Shown here one piece after another: positions 4,700 through 12,560 of a DNA stretch of 14,928 nucleotides (the stretch's first letter is position 1; the number at the start of each line of letters is the position of its first letter). This stretch comes from Candidatus Accumulibacter iunctus (GTDB taxonomy: Bacteria; Pseudomonadota; Gammaproteobacteria; Burkholderiales; Rhodocyclaceae). The notes beneath the pieces were generated by a model that saw nothing but the letters and a program-made list of their open reading frames with translations, had not been told where the DNA came from and searched no databases. Where the stretch lies: the NCBI GenBank assembly GCA_002345025.1, contig DDUX01000055.1:1-14928 (forward strand), given 5' to 3'. The position numbers and the translations under genes are program-made.

Positions 4700-7108
4700 T
4701 CACCGCGGACCTGCCGCCTCGGCCGCCGCTGGCGCATCCTCGCGCAGCCTTTCGCTGTCGTCGCTCTCGCGCAGGATCTGGTCGATCTTCTCCTGCAGCG
4801 GATCGCTCTCGGGTGGCTCCGGCACGGCGAGCGCTGCGGGCGCTGCGGGTACTGCCGGCGCATCGGGCGCCTCCGGCTTCGGCGCCGCTTCCATGGGGCG
4901 GCGCCGCTCGGGCGCGGCGACCGGCTCCGGCGCGAAGAGGTCGCGCCACCAGCGCTTGATGCGCGCCCACCAACCCGTCTCTTCCGGTGCCGTGAAACGC
5001 AGCCGTGGATCGATGATGCGGGCGCGCAGCGCGCTGCGGAAGAAATCGCCGACGACCGGCAGGGCGCTGCGCGCCCCCTGCCCCCAGTGGTCGCTGCGCA
5101 GCGTGACGCGGCCGTCGTTGAAACCGACCCAGGCGCCGGCGACGAGTTGCCGGTGCATCAGGATGAACCAGCCATCGGCGTTGTCCTGCGTCGTCCCCGT
5201 CTTGCCGGCGACATCGGCGCGGATACCGTAACGGCTGCGGATGTCGCGGCCGGTGCCGCGGTTGATCACCCCGCGCATGCTGTCGAGCAGCGTGTAGGCG
5301 ACCTCCGGCTTGAGCGCAACCTCGGCCTCTGCCGGGCCGAATTCCTCGATGAGGCGGCCGTCGTGGTCCTCGATGCGGCTCACCAGCAGCGGCTCAAGGT
5401 AGGCGCCACCGTTGGCGATCGTGCCGTAGGCGGTGACCATTTCCTTCAGGGTGACCGGGCTCGTGCCGAGGGCGAGCGACGGCACGGCCTCGAGCTTGCT
5501 CTCGCGCACGCCCATGTCGCGGGCAAGCCTGGCGACCTTGTCGGCGCCGACCTGCTGCATGAGCTGCGCGGTGATCGTGTTCTTCGACTGGGCCAGCGCA
5601 TCGCCCAGGGTCATCGACTCACCGCTGGGCGGCCTGCCATCCGTCGGCCGCCAGACCTCGGCGCCACCGACGGCGATTTCCACCGCCTGGTCGATCAGCC
5701 TGTCGTTCGGGCTGGCGCCCTGGCGGAACGCTTCGCCATAGACGAAGGGCTTGAAGGTCGAACCGGGCTGGCGGCGCGCCTGCTGCACATGGTCGAACGC
5801 GTCCTGCTCGAAGTCGCGGCTGCCGACCCAGGCCTTGACGTGGCCGTTGCGCGGGTCGATCGCCAGGAAACCGATCTGGATCTGCGTCTTCTGTCGTTGC
5901 AGCGCGCGCATGAAGGCCTTGTCGGCCTGCAGCTCCTGCATCGCCTGCTGCGGCGTCCGGCCTTGGCTGATGGCGGCGCCGTACTCCGGCGATTCGCGGA
6001 CGAAGGATTGCACGAGGCTGGCGTCGGGGCTCCATGCCGAGCGGCTGCTCCAGGCGGCGTCGGCGATCTTCTGCAGCGTTCTGCCCTGGCGGGCGACGGC
6101 CTGGTTCGCCGCCGCCTGCAGGCGGGAATCGATGGTCGTGCGCACGATCAACCCGTCGCCGTCGATGCTGTAGCCGTTGCGGTCGGCCCAGGCGATGAGC
6201 CACTTGCGCAGTTGCCTGGCGAAATGTGGCGCCGGTCCCGGCGGCTCGCTCTGGCGCTCGAAGTCGATGCGCAGCGGCTGCTCACGCAGCGCGTCGAGCT
6301 CCTCTGCACCCAGTTTCCCGCGCCGGACCATCTGTTGCAGCACGGTGTTGCGCCGCTGCAACGATCGCTCGGGATTGAGTACCGGGTTGTAGTAGCTGTT
6401 GCCCTTGAGCATGCCGACCAGCGTCGCCGCCTGCAGGACATCGAGCCGGCGGGCAGAAGTGTCGAAATAGGTGCGTGCCGCCATCTCGATGCCGTAGGCG
6501 TTGTACAGGAAGGGCACGGTGTTGAGGTAGGTTTCGAGGATTTCGTCCTTGCTGTGGACGGCCTCGATCTTCAGCGCCGTGATCGCCTCCTTGATCTTGC
6601 GCGTCAACGTCGGCGCGCGGCCGATCGCCTCCGGGTACAGGTTGCGGGCCAGTTGCTGCGTCAGGGTCGAACCGCCCTGGCGATCGCCGCTGAAGGTATT
6701 GAGCGCCGCGGCGATGGTGCGTCGCCAGTCGAGACCGAAATGCTCACGGAAGCGGTGATCCTCCGTGGCGATGAGGGCGTCGATGACGTGTGGCGAAATC
6801 TCGGCCAGTGCGACCCACTCCCGGTTCGACTGCTTGAACTCGGCCAGCTTCCTGCCATCTGCCGAGAGGATCTGCGCCGGCTGCTCCGACGACACCTTGC
6901 GGATGTCGCTGATGCTTGGCGTGAACGGAATCAGGATCAGGACGTAGAGCAGGAACAGCGCCGGCAGCGCCAGCAGGGCCCGGATCACCCCGCGCCGGGT
7001 CGGGTGGCGGAGGGCGTCGAGCGCGCCGGCGAGTTGCGCGGCAAGGCCCGGGGCAAAGCGGACCGCCACTTGTTTCAGTTCCCGGAGCCGGGAACGGATC
7101 GAGACCAT
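4700..7108 (-). CDS. bifunctional class A penicillin-binding protein (PBP1 type)
   Basis: An 802-residue peptidoglycan synthase of the inner membrane that polymerises lipid II and cross-links the strands. After a short cytoplasmic part there is one membrane anchor (about 42-62). The GT51 glycosyltransferase domain has Glu117 in ATEDHRF, GGSTLTQQLARN (145-156) and Lys171 in RKIKE. The transpeptidase domain has STFK (450-453, nucleophile Ser450), SKN (508-510) and KTGT (636-639). All key residues are present. The last 75 residues are rich in Pro, Ala and Glu and look disordered. Sequence does not settle whether it is closer to PBP1A, PBP1B or another class A subgroup, so no symbol is given. The start ATG (7108) follows only a weak GTGAAG. 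The gene diverges from nudF across 147 bp. Confidence 0.93.
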   Translation of the reverse strand: MVSIRSRLRELKQVAVRFAPGLAAQLAGALDALRHPTRRGVIRALLALPALFLLYVLILIPFTPSISDIRKVSSEQPAQILSADGRKLAEFKQSNREWVALAEISPHVIDALIATEDHRFREHFGLDWRRTIAAALNTFSGDRQGGSTLTQQLARNLYPEAIGRAPTLTRKIKEAITALKIEAVHSKDEILETYLNTVPFLYNAYGIEMAARTYFDTSARRLDVLQAATLVGMLKGNSYYNPVLNPERSLQRRNTVLQQMVRRGKLGAEELDALREQPLRIDFERQSEPPGPAPHFARQLRKWLIAWADRNGYSIDGDGLIVRTTIDSRLQAAANQAVARQGRTLQKIADAAWSSRSAWSPDASLVQSFVRESPEYGAAISQGRTPQQAMQELQADKAFMRALQRQKTQIQIGFLAIDPRNGHVKAWVGSRDFEQDAFDHVQQARRQPGSTFKPFVYGEAFRQGASPNDRLIDQAVEIAVGGAEVWRPTDGRPPSGESMTLGDALAQSKNTITAQLMQQVGADKVARLARDMGVRESKLEAVPSLALGTSPVTLKEMVTAYGTIANGGAYLEPLLVSRIEDHDGRLIEEFGPAEAEVALKPEVAYTLLDSMRGVINRGTGRDIRSRYGIRADVAGKTGTTQDNADGWFILMHRQLVAGAWVGFNDGRVTLRSDHWGQGARSALPVVGDFFRSALRARIIDPRLRFTAPEETGWWARIKRWWRDLFAPEPVAAPERRRPMEAAPKPEAPDAPAVPAAPAALAVPEPPESDPLQEKIDQILRESDDSERLREDAPAAAEAAGPR

Positions 7109-7255
7109 GGATGCTTCACTTCACCGACGAATGGGCGCCTGCCCGAGATTGCTGATGCTATGGAGCCGGGCAGCAGCCGTCAATTCGTTTCGCCGGCTGC
7201 CCCGCCTCGGCCCGGCCTGCGCTAGACTCCGCCGCATCCCGGAAAGGAGTCGAGC
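7109..7255. promoter_or_regulatory. divergent intergenic region between PBP and nudF
   Basis: This 147-bp region must hold the promoters of both divergent genes. A TAGACT at about 7223-7228 could be a -10 for nudF, but no fitting -35 lies upstream. A good AAGGAG (7244-7249) lies 6 bp before the nudF ATG. No operator-like palindrome stood out. Confidence 0.4.
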
Positions 7256-7885
7256 ATGCGTCAGGACGAAGTCGAGATCATCGAACGCGAAGTCTGTTAC
7301 CAGGGTTTCTACCGCCTTGAGCGGCTGCGCCTGCGCCACCGTCTGTTCGCCGGCGGCATGAGCCCGCCAATCGTCCGCGAGGTGATCGAGAAGGGCGACG
7401 TCGCGGCGGTGCTGCTCTACGATCCGTTGCGCGACGAGGTGGTGATGATCGAGCAGTTCCGCATCGGCGCCCGCGACGACGAACGCGGACCGTGGCTGCT
7501 CGAGATCGTCGCCGGCCTGATCGAGGCCGGCGAAACGCCGGCGCAGGTGGCGCGGCGCGAAGCGCTCGAGGAAGCCGGCTGCACGGTCCTCGATCTGCTG
7601 CCGATCAGCAGCTTCTACACCAGCCCGGCGAAGACCTCGCAGCGCACGCACCTCTTCCTCGGCCGCATCGACAGCGCGAACGCCGGCGGCATCCACGGCC
7701 TGGCCGACGAGGGCGAGGACATCCGCGTCGTCCGCCTGCCAGCGACCGAGGCCTTGCTGCTGGCAGAACAGGGGAAGACCGATTCGGCGTGGCCGCTGCT
7801 GGCGCTCTTCTGGTTCGCCGGCCAGCGCGAGGCGGTGCGCGCGCGCTGGTCGGACGTCGACGGCCCGCCGGCGGCGCCGGCCTGA
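7256..7885 (+). CDS. nudF: ADP-ribose pyrophosphatase (Nudix hydrolase)
   Basis: A 209-residue cytoplasmic enzyme expected to hydrolyse ADP-ribose to AMP and ribose 5-phosphate with Mg2+. A complete Nudix box spans residues 87-109: Gly87, Glu93, REALEEAG (101-108). Upstream features typical of the NudF group are YQGFYRLERLRLRHRLF (15-31), AVLLYDP (51-57) and EQFRIGA (66-72). Length matches the family. The start is supported by AAGGAG at a spacing of 6. It is the only confident complete plus-strand gene in the window. It converges on the phosphatase gene with only 17 bp between stops, so there is no room for a long terminator. Confidence 0.93.
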   Translation: MRQDEVEIIEREVCYQGFYRLERLRLRHRLFAGGMSPPIVREVIEKGDVAAVLLYDPLRDEVVMIEQFRIGARDDERGPWLLEIVAGLIEAGETPAQVARREALEEAGCTVLDLLPISSFYTSPAKTSQRTHLFLGRIDSANAGGIHGLADEGEDIRVVRLPATEALLLAEQGKTDSAWPLLALFWFAGQREAVRARWSDVDGPPAAPA

Positions 7886-7902
7886 TCGACCGCTGCGGCT
7901 GC

Positions 7903-8394
7903 TCAGAGGCCTTCGCGAGCAGCGGCGAGATCGGCCAGCAAGCCGCGCGCCGCCATTTCGCAGAGGTCGATCACCCGCTCGAAACCCGATTCGGCCCCGT
8001 AGTACGGATCCGGGACTTCGGCGATGCCGAGGCCGCTGGCGTAGCCGAGGAAGAGGCCAAGCTTGCTCCGGCTCTCGTCCGGGCACTGCCGTCGCAGCGC
8101 AGCCAGGTTGGCCTCGTCCATCGCCAGGATGCGGTCGAAGCGATCGAAGTCGGCGTCGATGACCGCCCGCGCACGCAGGCGGGAGAGATCGTAGCCGCGC
8201 CGCGCCGCCACCCGCCGCGCGCGCGGATCGGGCGCCTCGCCGGCATGATAGTGGCCGTGCGTGCCGGCCGAATCGAAGTCGAGGTCGCGCCCCAGGCCCT
8301 GCTGCTGCGCCAGGGTGCGGGCGACCGCTTCGGCGATCGGCGAACGGCAGATGTTGCCCATGCAGACAAAAAGGACCCGATAAGCCTTGGCCAC
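7903..8394 (-). CDS. low-molecular-weight protein-tyrosine phosphatase
   Basis: A 163-residue cytoplasmic phosphatase of the low-molecular-weight family. The P-loop CMGNICRS near the N-terminus gives the CX5R signature (Cys11, Arg17), and the general-acid Asp is in PDPYYG (about residue 128 by this numbering). Substrates cannot be read from sequence; such enzymes dephosphorylate protein tyrosines, often those of capsule or exopolysaccharide kinases. I chose GTG (8394) because GGGAGA lies 6 bp upstream. A TTG at 8412 is in frame but has no ribosome binding site of its own. The gene follows the FecR-domain gene by 18 bp and is likely cotranscribed with it. Confidence 0.93.
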   Translation of the reverse strand: MAKAYRVLFVCMGNICRSPIAEAVARTLAQQQGLGRDLDFDSAGTHGHYHAGEAPDPRARRVAARRGYDLSRLRARAVIDADFDRFDRILAMDEANLAALRRQCPDESRSKLGLFLGYASGLGIAEVPDPYYGAESGFERVIDLCEMAARGLLADLAAAREGL

Positions 8395-8412
8395 AAGATC
8401 TCTCCCGATCAA

Positions 8413-9546
8413 CTACTTGATGACGGCCGGTGTGCTCGGCGGCAGCGGGCGCGTCGGCTGCCTCTCGGGCAACAGCGGGGTCACCCGCAACCGGCAATCG
8501 CCGAGTTCGCTGCGCTCGTCGGCGAAACGCCCCTGGCCACGCCGGCATTGCTCGGCATTCATTTCGACTGCCTTGCCGCGCAGGCAGCACCAGCCAGTCT
8601 CCGGCTGACAACGCCGCTGCGCCTCGCGCCGTTCGTCGGCGAAAAAGCCGCGACACTGGCTGGCCGTCGTCTCGCTAAGACGGCCATCCTGGCAACACCA
8701 GCCCGGACGTGGCGGCGCCGGGCAGCGCTGCCGCGCCTGTTCCTCATCGGCCGAGAAGAAGCCACGGCATTGCGCTGCCGGCATCTGCACCAACCTGCCG
8801 CCGGCGAGACAGCACCAGCCGGCCGCTGCCCGCGGTCGGCAACCCGCTTCGGCCTGACGGCGGTCGAACGAGAACTGTTGCCGGTCGCACTGCTCCGGCA
8901 GTCGCTGCTCGAGCCGGTCGCCGACGCAGCACCAGCCGGGATAGCGCTCGCGCCAGCCGACAGTGGCCGCCAGTTCCGCCGCGTCGAGCATGCGCAGCGA
9001 ACCGATCTGCCGACCACGCCGCCAGGAGGCCTCCCCCGCCGCCGGGACGCTCTGCTCCCGCTCACCGAACAGCAGGGCGCGTCCGGCGAGGACGGTGACG
9101 ATCGTCTCCTTGCCGCTGACACGGATGTTGACCCGGCTGCCGAGATTGCCGGTGACGTCGGGAGTCGAGAAGCACTGCACATCCTTGTCGATGAACACCT
9201 GGCCGATGTCGATCTGGATATGGATGCAGCGCTGCCTGCCGCGGGTCTCGACGCGAAACGAGAAGCGCGGATCGGTGTTCTCGTCGAGCTGGACGAAGCC
9301 ACCCTCGTTGAAGGCGACGAAGGCGCTCGAAGCGGCGCCAGTGGTGACGGTATCGCCCTCGTGCACGGTCGCGCCATCGCGCGCCCGCGCGCCGTTGAGG
9401 AAGACATTCGGTCCAGCGACCCGCAGCGTGCCGATCGCCGCACCGCCGGCATCGCCAGCGGGTAGCGGCGCGCAGGCCGCGCCGACAAGGACCAACAACC
9501 AGGCGAGAGCGAAGAGGGGCAGGCGGTACGGTCGGTGCAGCGTCAT
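8413..9546 (-). CDS. exported FecR-domain protein with four WCC Cys-rich repeats
   Basis: A 377-residue protein with an N-terminal signal (hydrophobic 10-24). Cys25 could be lipidated, but Gly at -3 makes a weak lipobox. Residues about 38-160 resemble a FecR domain: GDTVTTG (64-70), FVQLDENT (84-91), a Cys pair (107, 125) and VTVLAGRALL (150-159). In canonical FecR this domain is periplasmic and senses a receptor; here no sigma factor or TonB receptor gene is adjacent, so signalling of that kind is doubtful. Residues 204-351 are four repeats starting GWCC at 204, 243, 282 and 318, each with a later QC and a final Cys, 16 Cys in all. The end is Pro-rich. ATG (9546) has AAGGAG (9554-9559) at spacing 7. 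The gene starts 4 bp after the membrane-protein gene, so the two probably act together in the envelope. Confidence 0.85.
   Translation of the reverse strand: MTLHRPYRLPLFALAWLLVLVGAACAPLPAGDAGGAAIGTLRVAGPNVFLNGARARDGATVHEGDTVTTGAASSAFVAFNEGGFVQLDENTDPRFSFRVETRGRQRCIHIQIDIGQVFIDKDVQCFSTPDVTGNLGSRVNIRVSGKETIVTVLAGRALLFGEREQSVPAAGEASWRRGRQIGSLRMLDAAELAATVGWRERYPGWCCVGDRLEQRLPEQCDRQQFSFDRRQAEAGCRPRAAAGWCCLAGGRLVQMPAAQCRGFFSADEEQARQRCPAPPRPGWCCQDGRLSETTASQCRGFFADERREAQRRCQPETGWCCLRGKAVEMNAEQCRRGQGRFADERSELGDCRLRVTPLLPERQPTRPLPPSTPAVIK
8494..8937 (-). repeat. four tandem Cys-rich protein repeats (GWCC...QC...C)
   Basis: Inside the FecR-domain gene, units starting at residues 204, 243, 282 and 318 share GWCC, a following Gly, QC about 15 residues on, a FFADER-like segment and a final Cys. 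The spacing is 39, 39 and 36 residues. DNA identity between units looks lower than protein similarity, so the duplication is old and the pattern is under selection. Each unit could hold two disulfides or a metal site. Confidence 0.8.
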
Positions 9547-9550
9547 CGCA

Positions 9551-10489
9551 TCACTCCTTGAACAGCAGACGGCTGGCGCGCGCACTGACACCAGAAACCT
9601 GTGCCGTCGGCACCCAGAGAACCCGGCGGGCAGCCTTGTCCCAGAAGACGAACTCGTCGCCGGTCTTGCGCAACAGGAACAGCTCGCCGCGCACTCCAGC
9701 CAGCAGCGGGCTGTCGCTACTGACGGCAACCAGAGGGTACTCGTTCGGACGCACGAGAACACCATAGGCCATCGGCAACAACAGAGTATAGACCACCAGC
9801 ACCACCGTGAAGGGCAGCGCCAACCACAGCCGCCAGGGGGACGCGGCACCGAGGTACCACACCGCGACCACCACCAGCGCCACCTCGGCCGCGCCACGCA
9901 ACAACTCGCCGAAGCGGCCCTTGAGCAGCACGAGATCGGCGCGGTCGGTGGAGGTCAGCCATTGCCGGATCTCGGCCGGACCCCGGCTTTCGCCGCTCAC
10001 GGGGGCCGCATAGAGGATGTCCGCGACCGCCAGCACGTCGACGAACGGATTGAGATGGGTCGTCAGGCGCAACAGGAGGACCAGCACGAGGACGGCAAAG
10101 GCCAGCTTGCGCCATGACCAGGGAAGTTGTTCGGCGAGGCGCGCACCGCTCGTCGCCAGACGATCGCGGAGCCGCAGCAGCGCCTCCGGCCGGCGCGCCA
10201 AGATCCAGCCGATGAGCGCCAGCAGCGGCAATGCGGCGAGCAGCAGCCAGCCGGCGAAATAGAGCCAGGGAAAGACCGGGCCCAGGTAGTCCGCCGCCAG
10301 GACGACGAAGAACTTCGCCCCTTCCTGCAGAAAGTGCTCCGGATCCTGCGCCACCAGCCCCTGCAACCCGAGCAGGTTGAGCTGCGCCCGCGCCACCAGG
10401 TAGCCAAAGGAATAGAGAATGGCGGCGATGCCGGCGAGCGAGCCGGAGAGCCAGCCAAGAAAGAGCGCGATGCCCTTGATCAGGTCCAT
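9551..10489 (-). CDS. multi-pass inner-membrane protein of unknown function
   Basis: A 312-residue protein not assigned to a family. Hydrophobic segments lie at about 8-34, 60-97 (room for two), 128-142, 198-214 and 219-245. The stretch 145-195 between them is polar and may be periplasmic. The last 60 residues (250-312) are soluble and contain short beta-like stretches (GELFLLRKTGDEFVFWD, 268-284). I chose ATG (10489), preceded by CAGGGA at a spacing of about 7, over an in-frame GTG at 10510. The stop is 4 bp before the FecR-domain gene, whose ribosome binding site lies inside this gene, so the two are coupled. That suggests a joint envelope role, but nothing more specific can be said. Confidence 0.75.
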   Translation of the reverse strand: MDLIKGIALFLGWLSGSLAGIAAILYSFGYLVARAQLNLLGLQGLVAQDPEHFLQEGAKFFVVLAADYLGPVFPWLYFAGWLLLAALPLLALIGWILARRPEALLRLRDRLATSGARLAEQLPWSWRKLAFAVLVLVLLLRLTTHLNPFVDVLAVADILYAAPVSGESRGPAEIRQWLTSTDRADLVLLKGRFGELLRGAAEVALVVVAVWYLGAASPWRLWLALPFTVVLVVYTLLLPMAYGVLVRPNEYPLVAVSSDSPLLAGVRGELFLLRKTGDEFVFWDKAARRVLWVPTAQVSGVSARASRLLFKE

Positions 10490-10685
10490 TCGCGGGTCCC
10501 TGTGCCGCACGGCGGCGGCACACCTCGCACCCCCCCTCCAGTGGCGCGGCGGCCGTCACGGCGCATCACTCCGCCGTTCCTCCGCGCTTTGCCATCGGCC
10601 CGCGCCCATCCATTCGACAGGTCCCGTCGTTGGCTCGCTCGCGCCTGGCATCCCGGCCTGCTGGCGACACCTTCTTCACAGCCGC
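10490..10685. other. intergenic gap, possible promoter region for the membrane/FecR operon
   Basis: About 196 bp between def and the membrane-protein gene, the only sizeable gap in the minus-strand run. It probably holds a promoter for the membrane-protein/FecR/phosphatase genes. I see no clear hexamer pair and no strong hairpin with a T run. Confidence 0.35.
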
Positions 10686-11207
10686 TCAGTCCGCAGCAGC
10701 CGCATCGAGGACATCGGTGAAGCCGAAACGGCTGAGGTCGCGCATACGCATTGGGTAAAGGATGCCGTCGAGGTGGTCGCATTCGTGCTGCACGACGCGC
10801 GCGTGGAAACCGGCGACGCTGCGTTCGATCGGCCGCCCGCGGTCGTCGAAGCCGCTGTAGCGCAACCGGCTCCAGCGCGGCACCCAGCCGCGCAGGCCGG
10901 GAACCGACAGACAGCCCTCCCAGCCCTCCTCGGTTTCCGGCGACAGCGGCGTCAGCACGGGGTTGATCAGCACCGTTCGCGGCACCGGCTCGGCGTCAGG
11001 GTAGCGCGCGTTGCGCTCGACGCCGAAGATCACCAGCCGCAGGTCGACACCGATCTGCGGCGCCGCCAGCCCGGCGCCGTCAAGGTGCTGCATCGTCTCC
11101 TCCATGTCGGCGATCAGCTTGTGCAGTTCAGGCGCGTCGAAGCGCTCGACCGGCCGCGCCTGTCGCAGCAGCCGCGGGTCGCCCATGCGCAGCAGCGGCC
11201 TAATCAT
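10686..11207 (-). CDS. def: peptide deformylase
   Basis: A 173-residue metalloenzyme that removes the formyl group from the N-terminal Met of new proteins. All three motifs are present: GAGLAAPQ (44-51), EGCLS with metal-binding Cys99 (97-101), and QHECDHLDG (140-148) with ligands His141 and His145 and catalytic Glu142. I chose ATG 11207 because GGCGAG lies 8 bp upstream; ATG 11213, two codons earlier, is also possible. Either way the start overlaps the end of the phosphorylase gene (stop at 11202-11200), so translation is coupled. Unlike many genomes, def is not next to fmt here. The surrounding genes suggest cotranscription with the salvage pair, and this may be a second deformylase copy. 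Confidence 0.93.
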   Translation of the reverse strand: MIRPLLRMGDPRLLRQARPVERFDAPELHKLIADMEETMQHLDGAGLAAPQIGVDLRLVIFGVERNARYPDAEPVPRTVLINPVLTPLSPETEEGWEGCLSVPGLRGWVPRWSRLRYSGFDDRGRPIERSVAGFHARVVQHECDHLDGILYPMRMRDLSRFGFTDVLDAAAAD

Positions 11208-11949
11208 GATCATCGCTCGCCAGCAGCGTTTCGATGATCCGCCGTACCGGCTCCATCGCCTGTTCGAGGATCTGATGGATCGCCTCGAGGCTGATTCCCT
11301 CGCCAGGTTTGCCACGCCCGGCGGCGTAGTTGGCGACGACGTTGATCGCTGCGTAGGGAACGCCGAGTTCGGCGGCAAGTGCCGCTTCCGGCATGCCGGT
11401 CATGCCGACGACGTCGGCACCGTCGCGCTCGAAGCGGTTGATCTCGGCGGCCGTCTCGAGACGCGGTCCCTGCGTCGCGGCGTAGACCGCCGCATCGCTG
11501 ACCGCCACCGCCGCCGCCGCCGCGGCGGCATACAGGCGTCGGCGCAGCTGTCGATCGTAGGGTTCGGTGAAATCGACATGGCTGACGGCACTGCCCGGGC
11601 CCTCGTGGTAGGTCGATGCGCGGCCCCAGGTGTAGTCGATGATCTGGTGCGGAATCAGGATGTCGCCGGGCCTGAGGTCGGCACGGATGCTGCCGACCGC
11701 CGCCACCGCGACGATGCCGAGCGGCTCGCAGTCGCGCAGGGCCCAGATGTTCGCCCGGTAATTGATCTCGTGCGGCGCCAGGCTGTGTGCATCGCCGTGG
11801 CGCGCCAGGAACACCACCGGCCGACCGGCGATGTGGCCGAACGTGAGCGCTGCCGAAGCCTCGCCGTACGGCGTTGGCGCCGGCCGGCGATGCGAGATTT
11901 CGAGGCCGGCAAACTGTGCCAGCCCGCTGCCACCGATGATTCCCAGCAT
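11200..11949 (-). CDS. S-methyl-5'-thioinosine (or thioadenosine) phosphorylase
   Basis: A 249-residue PNP/MTAP-family phosphorylase that splits a methylthio-nucleoside with phosphate into 5-methylthioribose 1-phosphate and a purine base. GGSGL (6-10), ARHG (49-52, phosphate site), QGPRLET (160-166) and MTGMPEA (183-189) mark the family. The adenine-contacting Asp pair of MTAP seems to be Asn207 and Ala209 in VANYAAG. With MTGMPE, this points to a 6-oxopurine substrate, that is methylthioinosine, as in the Pseudomonas enzyme. The neighbouring hpt supports this, since the product would be hypoxanthine. Adenosine-type activity is not excluded. The start has GGAGG at a spacing of 6, one base after the hpt stop. 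Confidence 0.88.
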   Translation of the reverse strand: MLGIIGGSGLAQFAGLEISHRRPAPTPYGEASAALTFGHIAGRPVVFLARHGDAHSLAPHEINYRANIWALRDCEPLGIVAVAAVGSIRADLRPGDILIPHQIIDYTWGRASTYHEGPGSAVSHVDFTEPYDRQLRRRLYAAAAAAAVAVSDAAVYAATQGPRLETAAEINRFERDGADVVGMTGMPEAALAAELGVPYAAINVVANYAAGRGKPGEGISLEAIHQILEQAMEPVRRIIETLLASDDHD

Positions 11950-11950
11950 C

Positions 11951-12499
11951 TCAGTCCTCCCGCATGGCGTAGATTGCCGGCAGGTTGCGCCAGGCACCAC
12001 GGACGTCCATTCCATAACCGAAGAGAAAGCGATCGGGAACGGTCAGGGCAACGAAATCGGCGGTGATCGGCTTCTTCCGCGTCAGCAGTTTGTCGGCGAC
12101 GACTGCGGTGTAGCAGGCGGCGGCACCGCCCTGCAGCAGACGCTCGCGAATCGCCGCCAGCGTCAGTCCTTCGTCGAGGATGTCGTCGACCAGCAGCACC
12201 GTTCGCCCCTGCACCGGGACACCCGGCTGCCGTCGCCAGGTGAGTTCGCCGCCGCTGGTCTCCTGACCATAACGGCTGACATGCACGTAGTCGAAGTCGA
12301 GCGGAAAGGCGAGTTGTGTCATGAGATGGCCGGCGAAGGGTACGCCACCATTCATCACGCAGAGGAGCAGCGGATTGCTGTCGCGCAGCCGCTCACTGAT
12401 GGCGCGCGCAACACGGCTGACGGCAGCGGCAACGCTGTCGGCGGAGTGGATCAGCTCGGCAGCAGCGAGAATGGCCAAGGCCTGCCGCGGGTCGCTCAT
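11951..12499 (-). CDS. hpt: hypoxanthine-guanine phosphoribosyltransferase
   Basis: A 182-residue cytoplasmic salvage enzyme that joins hypoxanthine or guanine to PRPP. The PRPP loop VLLVDDILDEGLTL (101-114) is intact. The early FAGHLM (55-60), the central YVHVSRYGQETSGG (71-84) and the later RKKP (141-144) fit the family, and its length is typical. ATG 12499 gives the usual N-terminus (MSDPRQALAIL), though its ribosome binding site is weak (GGGCGG). An in-frame ATG at 12559, one base after the ligA stop, would add 20 Arg-rich residues that the family normally lacks; I consider it less likely. The gene lies 61 bp after ligA and one base before the phosphorylase gene. Confidence 0.92.
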   Translation of the reverse strand: MSDPRQALAILAAAELIHSADSVAAAVSRVARAISERLRDSNPLLLCVMNGGVPFAGHLMTQLAFPLDFDYVHVSRYGQETSGGELTWRRQPGVPVQGRTVLLVDDILDEGLTLAAIRERLLQGGAAACYTAVVADKLLTRKKPITADFVALTVPDRFLFGYGMDVRGAWRNLPAIYAMRED

Positions 12500-12560
12500 G
12501 GCGCTGCCGCCCGCCGGTAGCGCGAGCGGCCGCCGGCGCTGCGCGGCTCTACGAGACATC

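Noticed and set aside
4475..7225. 916-codon plus-strand open frame opposite the PBP gene
   Set aside because: It is the antisense of a complete class A PBP with all motifs. Its product is Arg/Ala/Leu/Asp-rich with no recognisable motif, typical of stop-poor GC-rich antisense DNA.
7121..8656. 511-codon minus-strand open frame
   Set aside because: It is antisense to nudF and out of frame with the phosphatase; no motif is present.
7492..9465. 657-codon plus-strand open frame
   Set aside because: It overlaps nudF in another frame and is antisense to the phosphatase and FecR-domain genes, all well supported. Its composition is that of a shadow frame.
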